A stretch of DNA of 37,485 nucleotides from an uncultured Arachnia sp. (GCA_947493705.1 CANLSH010000032.1:1-37485); one strand, 5' to 3'. Positions 17,096 through 27,293 are shown, counted from the stretch's first letter. Made by a program: numbers and translations. The notes: generated from the sequence alone by a model not told the origin.

Positions 17096-17130
17096 ACATA
17101 TCGGCTGGTCTGCCCCCCGGGATGTTACCC
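17096..17130. repeat. Palindromic repeat, copy 1 (imperfect)
   Basis: A 35-nt element just beyond the 3' end of the AbiEi-like gene. Its 19-nt core TCGGCTGGTCTGCCCCCCG is identical to copy 2 at 18154-18187. Its outer arms (ACATATCGG and CCGGGATGT) pair imperfectly. Together the two copies bracket the AbiEi-like gene. Confidence 0.75.
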
Positions 17131-17143
17131 AAACGCGCCGTCA

Positions 17144-18076
17144 TCAGAGGCTGTGTGCTGAGCGACAGTCCTTGCAGCGCAGTGGCAACCCATTCCACCC
17201 GTTGTGAGCGAGCGCTTCGGCCACCTGGGAGGCGACCGCACACGGTCGCTGCACCACATCGTGCCAGCCGTAGCGCAGTGTGGTGAAGTGCCCGTTCACT
17301 GCATGGTGGTTGTCGCGTTGCCAGTCGCGCCAGACCCCGGCTCCGTCGTGTCCCAATCGTCCGTCCAGCTCCACCAGCACCATGTGTTCGAGGTAGCCGA
17401 CGTCGGTTCGAGTGTGGGAGCTCACGCTCACCTGCCTCTGGCCCACCGGTAATCCATGAGCCCGTTCAACGCTGCGCAGGTATCGGACCTCCAATGCGCT
17501 CTCCGCTCCAGCGCGGACATCTTCGAGCATTGAAAGGATGAGTGCGCGGTGCCGGAGCTTCGGCTGCGAGTTCACCAGCAGCCGCAGTCGCGCAGCTGTG
17601 GAGCGCCGCTTGTTGAGAGCGCTGGCGAGCGTGGCTGCAATGTCGTCCGCGTCCCCCTCGGCGCACAGGTCAAGCACTGCCTGTTCGAGGCTCACTTTCG
17701 CAGGCTCTCCATGCCCGGCTCTGCACGGTCGGTGAAACAGCCATGGATCCCTACTGCGGGGCGAGTTTGCAGGAGCCCAGATGTCAATCCGGCCGGGTTG
17801 CGGAGCGATGCCATGGAGATGTGCGGCTGCAGCGCCGCCCACGACGGCGGAGGACCCACCGAGAAGCAGGCCTGCCCACACCAGACCGCGCCAGTTCGGT
17901 GAGCTGGTGGTGGAGAGGATTCCGGAGGCGATCCTGTGCCAGTGCCCATCGCGGACGAATCGAGGGATGAGGGAGTTGGAGCAGCCCAGATCCAGAACCT
18001 GACGGCAGCTCATCACACCTTCCTGTGCCGCGATCAGGTCGAGGAGGGTGGCTGAAGGTTTTTGCGTTGCATACAT
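17144..18076 (-). CDS. AbiEi-type antitoxin / DUF559 (PD-(D/E)XK-like) protein
   Basis: A 310-aa protein of an abundant actinobacterial type. The N-terminal winged helix (LLDLIAAQEGVMSCRQV, then VRDGHWHRIASGIL) matches the AbiEi antitoxin DNA-binding domain. The C-terminal half resembles the DUF559/Vsr-like endonuclease fold, with Glu193/Glu196 in ESALEVRYLR, Asp226, ELDG (236-239) and the R-D-W-Q-R-D segment near 250-255. No AbiEii nucleotidyltransferase toxin is adjacent. The ATG at 18076 is used; a GTG at 18085 is possible and neither has a good ribosome binding site. An internal ATG near 18010 has AGGAAGG but would delete part of the helix. The gene stands alone between two palindromic repeats and separates meaB from mutB, consistent with later insertion. 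Confidence 0.78.
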   Translation of the reverse strand: MYATQKPSATLLDLIAAQEGVMSCRQVLDLGCSNSLIPRFVRDGHWHRIASGILSTTSSPNWRGLVWAGLLLGGSSAVVGGAAAAHLHGIAPQPGRIDIWAPANSPRSRDPWLFHRPCRAGHGEPAKVSLEQAVLDLCAEGDADDIAATLASALNKRRSTAARLRLLVNSQPKLRHRALILSMLEDVRAGAESALEVRYLRSVERAHGLPVGQRQVSVSSHTRTDVGYLEHMVLVELDGRLGHDGAGVWRDWQRDNHHAVNGHFTTLRYGWHDVVQRPCAVASQVAEALAHNGWNGLPLRCKDCRSAHSL

Positions 18077-18153
18077 GCACTTCACTGTGGGCGGGGGCCG
18101 TCCTCAACCGGCAGGTGAGCGGGTGGGTTGTGGAAACTCGCGGAGTTCCGTCA

Positions 18154-18187
18154 ACATTTCGGCTGGTCTGCCCCCCGAAATGTTCCC
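18154..18187. repeat. Palindromic repeat, copy 2 (perfect arms)
   Basis: A 34-nt element with the same 19-nt core as copy 1. The outer arms ACATTTCGG and CCGAAATGT are a perfect 9-bp inverted repeat, so the element can form a hairpin on either strand. It lies about 80 nt upstream of the AbiEi-like start codon. Confidence 0.75.
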
Positions 18188-18216
18188 GGAAACAAATGAG
18201 GAGGCGGCTGGGCATA

Positions 18217-18251
18217 CCAAAGGCCCGTCCCGCAGGGGGACGGGCCTTTGG
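18217..18251 (-). terminator. Intrinsic terminator of the mutAB operon
   Basis: A perfect 15-bp stem (18217-18231 with 18237-18251) around a 5-nt loop, 10 nt beyond the mutB stop. The stem includes AAAGGCCCGTCCC. There is no T-run, as is usual for actinobacterial terminators. Being symmetric, it could also stop transcription from the other side. Confidence 0.85.
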
Positions 18252-18261
18252 CGATGGTGGA

Positions 18262-20463
<2,202 letters not shown>

Positions 20464-20469
20464 GATTGA

Positions 20470-22344
20470 TCAGGCCTCCAGCTTGTCGAGGGTGGTGGTC
20501 AACAGATCGACCACATCCATGCCGTCAAAGACGTTTCCGGCGATCACGCCGTCGGTGTCCTCAGTGCCCAATTCCTTGAGCTGTCCTGCCAGGCGCACTT
20601 CCTGTGCGCCTGCCTCCTTCAGGGCCTTCGCGACATCCATGCCCTGGGCGGCGTAGACCTTGGCCGAGGAGCACAGCACCGCAATGGTGGTGCCGCTGTC
20701 TGTGAGCTGCCGGGCGAAGTCCTCGGGCGTCTCGCCCTCAGCCAGGACGGTGTCGATGCCGCCCACGTGGTACAGGTTGGACGTGAAGCCCTCCCGACCA
20801 CCGAAGTCGCGTCGAGCACCCAGGCAGGCGAGCAACACCTTGGGTGCGTTGCCGGCCTTGCGGGCTGCCTCGGAGCGGTCCCGCAGCTCCTCGAAGATTG
20901 ACGAGTCGCGCACCGGCACGAGGCCACCCAGCGCGGGTGCCTCCGGACGCGGCTTGCGCTCGGGCAGTTCCTCTGTGTGATCCGGGAACATCGAGACGCC
21001 GGTGATGGGAAGCTTGCGCGTCGCGAGCAGCTTCCTGCGGGCCTCGTTGATGTCTTTCAGCTGGGATGCGACGGTACCGTCGGCCACGGCGGACGCGAAG
21101 CCGGCCTCGTCGAGCGAACCGAAGAGTTCCCATGCCTGCTCGGTGAGCTGGCGTGTCAGGGATTCGACGTACCAGGAGCCGCCGGCCGGGTCGTTGACCC
21201 TGCCCACGTTTGACTCCTCTGCCAGCAGGATCTGGATGTTGCGGGCGATCCGGCGGGACAAAACGTTGGGAAGGCCGAGCGCGGAATCCAGCGGGAGCAC
21301 CGTTTGGGTTTCTGCGCCGCCGGCAGCCGCCGCGAAGGCGGAGATGGTGGCGCGCAGGACGTTGACGTAGGCGTCGTCACGGGTGATTTCCCGCAGAGAG
21401 GTCACGGCGTGCTGGACGGCCCCGCGTTTCAGCTCGGAAACTTCCAGTACCTCGCCGATGCGCGACCACAGGGTGCGCAGAGCGCGGAGCCTCGCGATGG
21501 TCAGGAACTGGTCCGTGGTGGCTGAGACGCGGAAGAGAATTGCGTCGAAGGCTTCGTCGACGGAGACGCCCGCGTCCACCAGCGCTCGGACGTATTCGAC
21601 TCCGGTGCCCATGGCGTAGGCCAGTTCGTTGACATCTCCGGCGCCAGCGTTGTGGTAGATCCCGGCGTCGATGACGATCGGGCGGATGCCGGGGAAGGGC
21701 TTCGCGATCTCAACGGCCTCGGCAAGCACCGAGAGATCAGGGGTGGTGCCGTGCAGCGCGGCGAAGCCGATGGGATCAATGCCCAGGCTGCCGCGGATGG
21801 TCTTGTTGTCCGCATCGTCGGCGTCGAGCACAGCCAGAAGCGCCTTGGCGGCTCCCAGCTGGTCTGTGCGGCTGGAGACGTGGATGGGGGCCAGGTCCAG
21901 GAGGACTTCGTGCAGCACATCAGACAGATCGTCTGCAGCAATGGCGTCGGGATCCACACGCAACCACAATGCAGTGGCGCCGCGTTCCAGGTCTGTCAGT
22001 ACGGCGCGGCGGGTGGCCTTGGGGTCGTTGTCCTCGAAGAGAGGACAGACTTCCCAAGCGTCCATTTCACCGGTGCGCACCGTGGTGCCACGCGTGAAGG
22101 GGGCGATGCCGGGGAAGCCCAACTCGTCGACGCCGTCCTCGGCTGTGTAGAGGGGCTTGATGGTGATGCCGTCAACCGTGTGGCTGGTCAGACGTTTGTA
22201 CGCCTGCTCGATGGTCAGTTCCCTGCCCTCCGGCCGTCTGCGGTTGAGGACCTTCAAGACCTCCTTCTCCCAGTCGCTTTCGGTCGGGGTGGTGAAGTCG
22301 GCAGCCAGATCTATCTCGGCTGCGCTCGTGGATTCTGCGCTCAT
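20470..22344 (-). CDS. mutA: Methylmalonyl-CoA mutase small (non-catalytic) subunit
   Basis: The partner subunit of the heterodimeric mutase. The 624-aa protein keeps the barrel and B12-like folds but lacks the cobalamin-binding DxHxxG: the equivalent site reads GARRDFGGRE. This loss is typical of MutA. I chose the ATG at 22344, which has GGAG 5 nt upstream; the frame extends to 22371 without a proper start. A TAAAGT hexamer (minus strand, 22382-22387) could be the -10 of the operon, but I see no good -35. Heterodimeric mutA-mutB fits propionibacteria and other actinomycetes. Confidence 0.96.
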   Translation of the reverse strand: MSAESTSAAEIDLAADFTTPTESDWEKEVLKVLNRRRPEGRELTIEQAYKRLTSHTVDGITIKPLYTAEDGVDELGFPGIAPFTRGTTVRTGEMDAWEVCPLFEDNDPKATRRAVLTDLERGATALWLRVDPDAIAADDLSDVLHEVLLDLAPIHVSSRTDQLGAAKALLAVLDADDADNKTIRGSLGIDPIGFAALHGTTPDLSVLAEAVEIAKPFPGIRPIVIDAGIYHNAGAGDVNELAYAMGTGVEYVRALVDAGVSVDEAFDAILFRVSATTDQFLTIARLRALRTLWSRIGEVLEVSELKRGAVQHAVTSLREITRDDAYVNVLRATISAFAAAAGGAETQTVLPLDSALGLPNVLSRRIARNIQILLAEESNVGRVNDPAGGSWYVESLTRQLTEQAWELFGSLDEAGFASAVADGTVASQLKDINEARRKLLATRKLPITGVSMFPDHTEELPERKPRPEAPALGGLVPVRDSSIFEELRDRSEAARKAGNAPKVLLACLGARRDFGGREGFTSNLYHVGGIDTVLAEGETPEDFARQLTDSGTTIAVLCSSAKVYAAQGMDVAKALKEAGAQEVRLAGQLKELGTEDTDGVIAGNVFDGMDVVDLLTTTLDKLEA

Positions 22345-22434
22345 CGGTCTCCATCCAAAAATTGAGGTCAACCCACGCCAAACTTTAGCCCAGCGCTTCT
22401 CCGAGGCGCGCGGCAGGGTCAGTTCCGATGGTGA

Positions 22435-22869
22435 TCACGTCGAGGGATCGATGACCGACTGTTCGGAGTTGGGGGTGGTCAGCTCGGTCAGACGGGCGTT
22501 GACGTCATGCAGTACGGAGGCTACTTCTTCGTTGATGCCGTTCATGGCCTTCTTGCGGTCCTTGCCGCTGTTGGCGCTCCATGCCAGCTCCCCACGCATC
22601 CGGAGTGCGGCTGCCCTTCGTCGCCACTGTTCGGGCTCGGTGAGGTGCGGAAAATTCTCGGCGACGGCATCGGCGCACGTCTCAATCGCCTGGATCCGTG
22701 CGTCGAAACGTAGTTTCGGATTGTCAGAGTTGGTGGCTGATTTCAGCTTCTCGACGGTGGCGCTGAAGCCCTTGGTGAGCTGTGGGTTGTCCTTGAGGAG
22801 GCTGGCGAGCGTCGCCGTCGCAGCGACTACTCCGGTGGCGGCCTTGATGATGACTCCTACTTTGCCCAT
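22435..22869 (-). CDS. Hypothetical small helical protein
   Basis: A 144-aa product that I do not recognise. Residues about 3-24 (VGVIIKAATGVVAATATLASLL) are hydrophobic and could be a membrane anchor or amphipathic helix. The rest looks alpha-helical and charged, with RRRAAALRMRGELAW and a C-terminal INEEVASVLHDVNARL that could form a coiled coil. The ATG at 22869 follows a TACGAT hexamer by 6 nt, which supports both the start and leaderless transcription. The longer open frame upstream to 23451 overlaps the alkyltransferase-like gene and is not real. It lies upstream of mutA on the same strand with a 90-nt gap. Confidence 0.65.
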   Translation of the reverse strand: MGKVGVIIKAATGVVAATATLASLLKDNPQLTKGFSATVEKLKSATNSDNPKLRFDARIQAIETCADAVAENFPHLTEPEQWRRRAAALRMRGELAWSANSGKDRKKAMNGINEEVASVLHDVNARLTELTTPNSEQSVIDPST

Positions 22870-22875
22870 GCTTCC

Positions 22876-22881
22876 ATCGTA
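22876..22881 (-). promoter_or_regulatory. -10 element, leaderless hypothetical gene
   Basis: TACGAT on the minus strand ends 6 nt before the ATG at 22869. Confidence 0.5.
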
Positions 22882-22912
22882 GGTGCGTGGAGGGATCGGG
22901 CGCCCGTGGAGC

Positions 22913-23245
22913 TCAGATGTCGGCGATGGAACGCCTCCATTCTCGCTCCAGGGAGAGGAGATCTGCCCGGCAATCATCGAGTCGGCACCTTCCGAAGGAT
23001 GTGATGGGAACACCTTCTGCCTGCCAGCGCGCACGCGCGTCCGCCAGGAGCGACGGCGGCAGCTCGCCCTTGCTGTTCGTGACGCGCCACCACGGGACTC
23101 CATGACCCCAACGAGCCAGCACATTGCCCACGTGTCGGGGTCCAATACCGACGATGGAAGCGATGTCGCCGTAGCTGACAACCCGACCGGCGGGCACCAG
23201 TTCGACGGCGCGCAGGATCTTCTCGACGAGCGATTCATCCACCAC
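22913..23245 (-). CDS. Alkyltransferase-like protein (MGMT family, no active-site Cys)
   Basis: A 110-aa protein of the O6-alkylguanine-DNA alkyltransferase fold. It has the DNA-binding helix (AGRVVSYGDIASIVGIGPRHVG) and the active-site region, but the alkyl-accepting motif PCHRV reads PWWRV. Loss of the Cys is typical of ATL proteins, which bind alkylated guanine and pass it to nucleotide excision repair. Here the His is also Trp. The start is a GTG (23245 or 23242) with no clear ribosome binding site. The 13-nt gap after the histidine phosphatase suggests cotranscription. Confidence 0.85.
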   Translation of the reverse strand: MVDESLVEKILRAVELVPAGRVVSYGDIASIVGIGPRHVGNVLARWGHGVPWWRVTNSKGELPPSLLADARARWQAEGVPITSFGRCRLDDCRADLLSLEREWRRSIADI

Positions 23246-23258
23246 GGAGTACTCGGGC

Positions 23259-23867
23259 TCAGGCCGAGATGGACTGCTCGGCCAGGCAGTGCGGTCCCCA
23301 GCGCTCCACCTTCCAGCCCTGAGCCGAGGATCCGTTCAGCACTATCGATTCCGTGTTGTGCAACTCTCCTACGCCGTGAGCCGCCACCGCTGGGTCCTGG
23401 GACAGCGCCCACACCCTCAACGCGGCGCCATGGCTGACGACGGCTACGCATCGATGACCCTCGGCCTCAATGGTGGCGATGGCGGCGTCGAAGCGTTCGA
23501 GGAACTCGCGGGCGCTCTCACCCTGATCCAGCTTGGCGTCCATGTTCTCCGGAGACCAGGAATTGAGCATCCCGACGTAGGCGCGCCAGTCCGCACTCAT
23601 CTCCTCCACACCTGCGGGGATCTCATGGATGCCCTCGATGACGGTGGCAGGCAGTCCGCGCTCGGCAGCCAGGGGTGCAGCTGTCTGCTGGGCGCGGAGC
23701 AGTGTGGAGACGAACAGTGCGTCGATCTTCTCGTGCGCTATGGCTTCGACCAGGTCATGTGCCTGCTGGACACCGTTGGCCGTCAGCGGGGCACCGGGGT
23801 GGGCGGTGTCGAGGAGCCGGTCAACGTTGGACTGTGTTTCACCGTGGCGGATGAGAATCAGACGCAT
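23259..23867 (-). CDS. Histidine phosphatase superfamily protein
   Basis: A 202-aa phosphoglycerate-mutase-like phosphatase. The catalytic LIRHGET is at residues 5-11 (His8 is phosphorylated), with the second Arg in a segment RAQQTAAPLA, and the second catalytic His in VVSHGAALR. Substrate unknown; small actinobacterial members act on sugar phosphates or other metabolites. The ATG at 23867 has a TAGGCT hexamer ending 6 nt upstream. It is divergent from murQ with a 154-nt gap, and followed by the alkyltransferase-like gene. Confidence 0.88.
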   Translation of the reverse strand: MRLILIRHGETQSNVDRLLDTAHPGAPLTANGVQQAHDLVEAIAHEKIDALFVSTLLRAQQTAAPLAAERGLPATVIEGIHEIPAGVEEMSADWRAYVGMLNSWSPENMDAKLDQGESAREFLERFDAAIATIEAEGHRCVAVVSHGAALRVWALSQDPAVAAHGVGELHNTESIVLNGSSAQGWKVERWGPHCLAEQSISA

Positions 23868-23873
23868 GGATCA

Positions 23874-23879
23874 AGCCTA
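23874..23879 (-). promoter_or_regulatory. -10 element, leaderless histidine phosphatase gene
   Basis: TAGGCT on the minus strand ends 6 nt before the ATG at 23867. Confidence 0.5.
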
Positions 23880-24021
23880 TCCACGCCGGGAGATGCTCAG
23901 CCATCCGCATGGGGCACGCTCAGGGAGCCCCCGTTCGCCCGCCCCGGCGCGGCGGCGTCGCCCGATAGCGTTGCCCGGGGAGCCCTGCCCCACAATCGTC
24001 ACCACTACCCAGGAGTCCGCC

Positions 24022-24849
24022 ATGGAACTGTCCCGCAACCTGAGCACGGAGGGCGTCGACGAGCGTTTCGCCCACCTCGACACTCTGGACGTCGCTCAGT
24101 TGGCACGCGTGATGAATGAGGCGGACCGGGACGTGCCGGAGGCCGTGGAGGCAGCGCTGCCGCGCATCATTCCAGCCCTGGAGGCAATCTCTGCCCGGTT
24201 CAATGCGGGCGGCCGCATCCTCTACATCGGCGCCGGCACCTCAGGACGCCTCGGAGTGTTGGACGCCTCCGAGTGCCCACCCACCTTCAATACTGATCCG
24301 GACCAGGTGATCGGGCTGATTGCGGGGGGAGACCAGGCGCTCCGCTCCGCGATGGAGGGGGCGGAGGACGATACCGCACAGGGTGCGGCCGATCTCGCCG
24401 CCCATGATGTGGGCCCGCGTGATGTCGTCGTGGGTATCGCTTCCAGCGGCCGCACCCCCTATGTCGTGGGCGCGTTGCAGCATGCCCGCTCCGCGGGGGC
24501 CCTGACGGTGGCGCTGAGCTGCAATACCCATACGGAGATCTCAGCGGTGGCGGAGCACGGCATCGAGGTGGTCGTGGGTCCCGAGGTGGTGGCCGGTAGC
24601 ACCCGGCTGCGTGCGGGAACGGCTCAGAAAATGGTGCTCAACATGATCTCCACCATCACCATGGTCCGTGCCGGGAAGGTGCTCGGAAACCGGATGGTGG
24701 ATCTGCGCGCCACCAACGAGAAACTGCGCATCCGGGCCGTCCGCATGGTCTCCGAGCTCGCGGAGGTGGATGAGGAACGTGCTTCGTCAGCACTCGAAAG
24801 TGCCGACTGGCGGGTCAAGGACGCGATCCTCGCCCTCCGCCAAAACTGA
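24022..24849 (+). CDS. murQ: N-acetylmuramic acid 6-phosphate etherase
   Basis: Cleaves the lactyl ether of MurNAc-6-phosphate to GlcNAc-6-phosphate and lactate in cell-wall recycling. The 275-aa protein has the SIS-fold signature: YIGAGTSGRLGVLDASECPPTF with Glu84, AMEGAEDD with Glu115 (both positions match the catalytic glutamates of the family), SSGRTPYV, and the C-terminal LMGVLGKTYGN-equivalent region with VDLRATNEKLR. The ATG has AGGAG 6 nt upstream. No MurP transporter, MurR regulator or NagZ is adjacent, so the source of substrate is not shown by context. Confidence 0.96.
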   Translation: MELSRNLSTEGVDERFAHLDTLDVAQLARVMNEADRDVPEAVEAALPRIIPALEAISARFNAGGRILYIGAGTSGRLGVLDASECPPTFNTDPDQVIGLIAGGDQALRSAMEGAEDDTAQGAADLAAHDVGPRDVVVGIASSGRTPYVVGALQHARSAGALTVALSCNTHTEISAVAEHGIEVVVGPEVVAGSTRLRAGTAQKMVLNMISTITMVRAGKVLGNRMVDLRATNEKLRIRAVRMVSELAEVDEERASSALESADWRVKDAILALRQN

Positions 24850-24854
24850 GATCC

Positions 24855-24929
24855 GTCCCCCAGCATGGAGAAATGGCTGTCCCGTGGTCCCAACAACCGC
24901 GAGTGCCCCGAGAGTCCATGCTGGGGGAC
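24855..24929. repeat. 75-nt inverted repeat with 15-bp perfect arms
   Basis: GTCCCCCAGCATGGA (24855-24869) is the exact reverse complement of TCCATGCTGGGGGAC (24915-24929), with 45 nt between. It lies between the convergent murQ and SIMPL-like genes, so it may be a bidirectional terminator. The long, sequence-rich loop is unusual for that and could instead mark a small repeat element. Confidence 0.7.
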
Positions 24930-24938
24930 AGCGTCAGC

Positions 24939-25247
24939 TCAGTCAGTGATGAACCGGGCGTGGATGCTGGCGTCCAACTCGACATCCTCAGGGATGACGG
25001 CCACGCTCTCGCCCTCGCCGGACGAGTCCGCCTGCATGGCGGCGGTGGCGAAGGTGCGTGATGCGGGGGATGTGGAGTCGTCGCCGAGGAGCCCCTGATC
25101 CACGACCTTCGTGAACGACTGGACCAGGGAGGTGGTGTGGTCCAGCGCCGCCTGCTTGTCGGTGCCCTCCACCCCGAGTCTCAGGTGCAGAGTGGCTCGC
25201 TCTGGCGGGAAGGCGGCATGGGAATGACCGACGACGGAGATCTGCAT
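24939..25247 (-). CDS. SIMPL-domain (DUF541)-like protein, half length
   Basis: A 102-aa protein starting ISVVGHSHAAFPPERATLHLRLGVEG, which matches the N-terminal part of the SIMPL/DUF541 family (VxGxxxxxxxPxxAxxxxxVxxxG). Family members are usually 200 aa or more, often exported; this product stops after the first half and has no signal peptide. The ATG has AAAGG upstream. The stop is 10 nt from the 75-nt inverted repeat, so the element may have replaced the second half of the gene. It could still be a short family variant. Confidence 0.55.
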   Translation of the reverse strand: MQISVVGHSHAAFPPERATLHLRLGVEGTDKQAALDHTTSLVQSFTKVVDQGLLGDDSTSPASRTFATAAMQADSSGEGESVAVIPEDVELDASIHARFITD

Positions 25248-25340
25248 GGCTGACCTTTTGGTGAGTGGTTGCGGGTCACGATGGTCCTCCGCATTGGGAG
25301 AGCGTGGCAATCTGGAAGCCCGTCCACAGTCTGGAGTGCC

Positions 25341-26642
25341 ATGGATCCCCTGCGCGTGAAGTGCCCCGCCGGCACCGTCGTCGGCCGTGCCGACGGGGAT
25401 GTCCGTCACTACACCGGCATCCGCTACGCGCGTGCTGAGCGATTCGGCAAACCCGAACCCCAGCCCGCCGCCGACGGTGACATCGATGCGACGCAGTGGT
25501 CCCCACGCTGCCCACAGCGCGCCAATCCCCTGCAGACCGATGAGAGCGAGCGGCGGGACATGGGGGTGGATGAGCAGTGCCAGTACCTCTCGGTCACCAC
25601 GCCCCAGGACGCTGAGCCGGACGAAGGGCTGCCGGTGATGGTCTGGATCCATGGCGGCTCCTACGAGACCGGTGGCGGCGACGAAACCTACAGCGATCCT
25701 GCTCTGCTCGTCGAGGAGCAGCGCGTCATCGTCGTGACGGTGACGTATCGGCTGGGGCCGTTGGGTTTCTTGGGAGGCAAGGACCGCCCGGCCAACCTCG
25801 GGTTGCTGGACCAGATGGAGGCGCTCCGCTGGGTGCAGCGCAACATCGCCGCCTTCGGGGGCGATCCGGACACCGTGACGCTGTTCGGCCAGTCGGCGGG
25901 CGCGGATTCCGTGGCACACCTCATGATCAGTGACGGCGCGAAGGGACTGTTTCGTCGCGCCATCATCCAGAGCCCCCCGCTGGGCATCACACTGGGCCGC
26001 GCAGACATGGCTGCCACCATGGCCGGGCGCCTCGACGAACTCCCCGACACCCTGACCAATGAGGAAATGGTGCGCCAACAGAAGCGCTTGGTCCGCGGAC
26101 TGGGACGCTTCGGTTGGGTGGCGGCCATGCCGTTCGGTATTCAGTACGGCCACGAACCCGTGCCCGCCGAATCAGATCTGGACCCAGCCTGGCGCGAGGC
26201 AGCGCCAGGCGTGGACGTGCTCATCGGTTCCAACAATCGCGAGACGGCACTCTTCGCTGAGCTCACCCCGCTGTTCGCCCACATGAAGGGCACGCGGGTG
26301 GGGCGGAGGCTGTACGAGGCCGCCGTCGCCCGCACCACCCGCCAGATTTACGACGATGCCATTGACGCCTTTGTGCAGCGGCACCGCAGCGCAGGGGGTC
26401 ACATCGAGCGCTACCGTCTCGACTGGGGCGCCGGGCCGCGGTTCCAGGGCGCGCATGTCATTGAGCTGGCACTGCTGTTCCCCACCCATGCGTGGGAGGT
26501 GGGCGAACTGCTGGAGGGTCGCGCGCTGGAGGAGGTGCGGCGCCAGGGCCGCCCAATGCGAGACATGTGGGCCAACTTCGCACGCACCGGGCGGAGCGAC
26601 GTCACGGAGATTCCCGGAATCCTGCAGGTCCACTCGTCCTGA
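25341..26642 (+). CDS. Type-B carboxylesterase
   Basis: An alpha/beta hydrolase of 433 aa. It has the oxyanion-hole HGG (104-106) in VWIHGGSYETG, the nucleophile Ser185 in LFGQSAGAD, and the conserved GNxGLLDQxxAL motif as ANLGLLDQMEAL. The family motif EDCLYL is seen in a variant form, DEQCQYLSV (77-85). No signal peptide is present, suggesting a cytoplasmic enzyme. The ATG at 25341 has GGAG 5 nt upstream; the frame runs further upstream but not convincingly. Members hydrolyse carboxyl esters, and the natural substrate is unknown. It is somewhat short of the usual 480-520 aa. It is convergent with a HAD gene, with 6 nt between stops. Confidence 0.9.
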   Translation: MDPLRVKCPAGTVVGRADGDVRHYTGIRYARAERFGKPEPQPAADGDIDATQWSPRCPQRANPLQTDESERRDMGVDEQCQYLSVTTPQDAEPDEGLPVMVWIHGGSYETGGGDETYSDPALLVEEQRVIVVTVTYRLGPLGFLGGKDRPANLGLLDQMEALRWVQRNIAAFGGDPDTVTLFGQSAGADSVAHLMISDGAKGLFRRAIIQSPPLGITLGRADMAATMAGRLDELPDTLTNEEMVRQQKRLVRGLGRFGWVAAMPFGIQYGHEPVPAESDLDPAWREAAPGVDVLIGSNNRETALFAELTPLFAHMKGTRVGRRLYEAAVARTTRQIYDDAIDAFVQRHRSAGGHIERYRLDWGAGPRFQGAHVIELALLFPTHAWEVGELLEGRALEEVRRQGRPMRDMWANFARTGRSDVTEIPGILQVHSS

Positions 26643-26648
26643 GCACCC

Positions 26649-27287
26649 CTACGCCAGCAGCGGCAACAGCTCTGCGAGGGTCTCAATCTGGTGCTCGGCG
26701 TCATTGTCGAAGGTAATACCGGGGGTGCGAAGCATGACCGAGGCAATGCCGGCGGCGTGTGCAGCCGTGGCGTCGAGTAGGCGATCACCGACGGCGACAC
26801 AGTCCTGCAGTGCGAGCCCGTGGCGCTCCAACAGCGCCAGGTGCATGGCGGGATCAGGCTTGCGGGGATAGCCGTCGGGGGCGCAGAGGAGATCGTCGAC
26901 GGCAATCCCCAGGGCATCCAACAGCGACTGCGCGCTGGCACGTTCACGATGCGTCACCACGAGATTCAGCCCGCTGACCCGGGCCATCACCTCCCTGATA
27001 CCCGGCATGGGTGGTGGAGGTGATGCACGCCACTGCTCCTTGAGGGCGGCCTCGGCTGCCCTGAATTCCGCTGGCGCAATTCCGTGTCGGGCAGCCATCG
27101 TCGAGATGGCCTCAGCCGTGGAACGGCGTGTCAGGAGTGCGACGTCATGGTCCGTGACAGTCGCGCCATGACCGCGGATGACGTCGGCGAAAGCGGTATC
27201 GAGTTGTGGGTAGGTGTTGACGATGGTGCCGCCCATGTCCCAGAAAACGTGACTGTACTTTGCGGGATTGTGGGGCGTCGGGGACAT
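26649..27287 (-). CDS. HAD-superfamily hydrolase with variant motif I
   Basis: A 212-aa subfamily-IA HAD protein. Motif I reads FWDMGGTIVNT: the nucleophile Asp17 is kept, but the second Asp (acid/base) is Gly19. Motif II Thr lies in VVTHR, motif III Lys in RKPDP, and motif IV in AVGDRLLDATAAHAAG. The G-in-place-of-D form is known in a branch of HAD proteins annotated as phosphoglycolate phosphatase-like; activity may be lower or different. The ATG at 27287 has a TACCCT hexamer ending 6 nt upstream. Divergent from the YihY gene. Substrate unknown. Confidence 0.85.
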   Translation of the reverse strand: MSPTPHNPAKYSHVFWDMGGTIVNTYPQLDTAFADVIRGHGATVTDHDVALLTRRSTAEAISTMAARHGIAPAEFRAAEAALKEQWRASPPPPMPGIREVMARVSGLNLVVTHRERASAQSLLDALGIAVDDLLCAPDGYPRKPDPAMHLALLERHGLALQDCVAVGDRLLDATAAHAAGIASVMLRTPGITFDNDAEHQIETLAELLPLLA

Positions 27288-27293
27288 GTGTCT

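Noticed and set aside
17144..18076. Complete AbiE toxin-antitoxin system
   Set aside because: No AbiEii nucleotidyltransferase gene lies on either side; the neighbours are a DUF5302 gene and mutB.
22345..22434. Cobalamin riboswitch upstream of mutA
   Set aside because: The gap is only 90 nt and shows no B12-box or the multi-stem pattern of the class.
22435..23451. 338-aa minus-strand open frame
   Set aside because: The first 194 residues overlap the ATL and phosphatase genes in another frame. Only the last 144, after the TACGAT-spaced ATG, look real.
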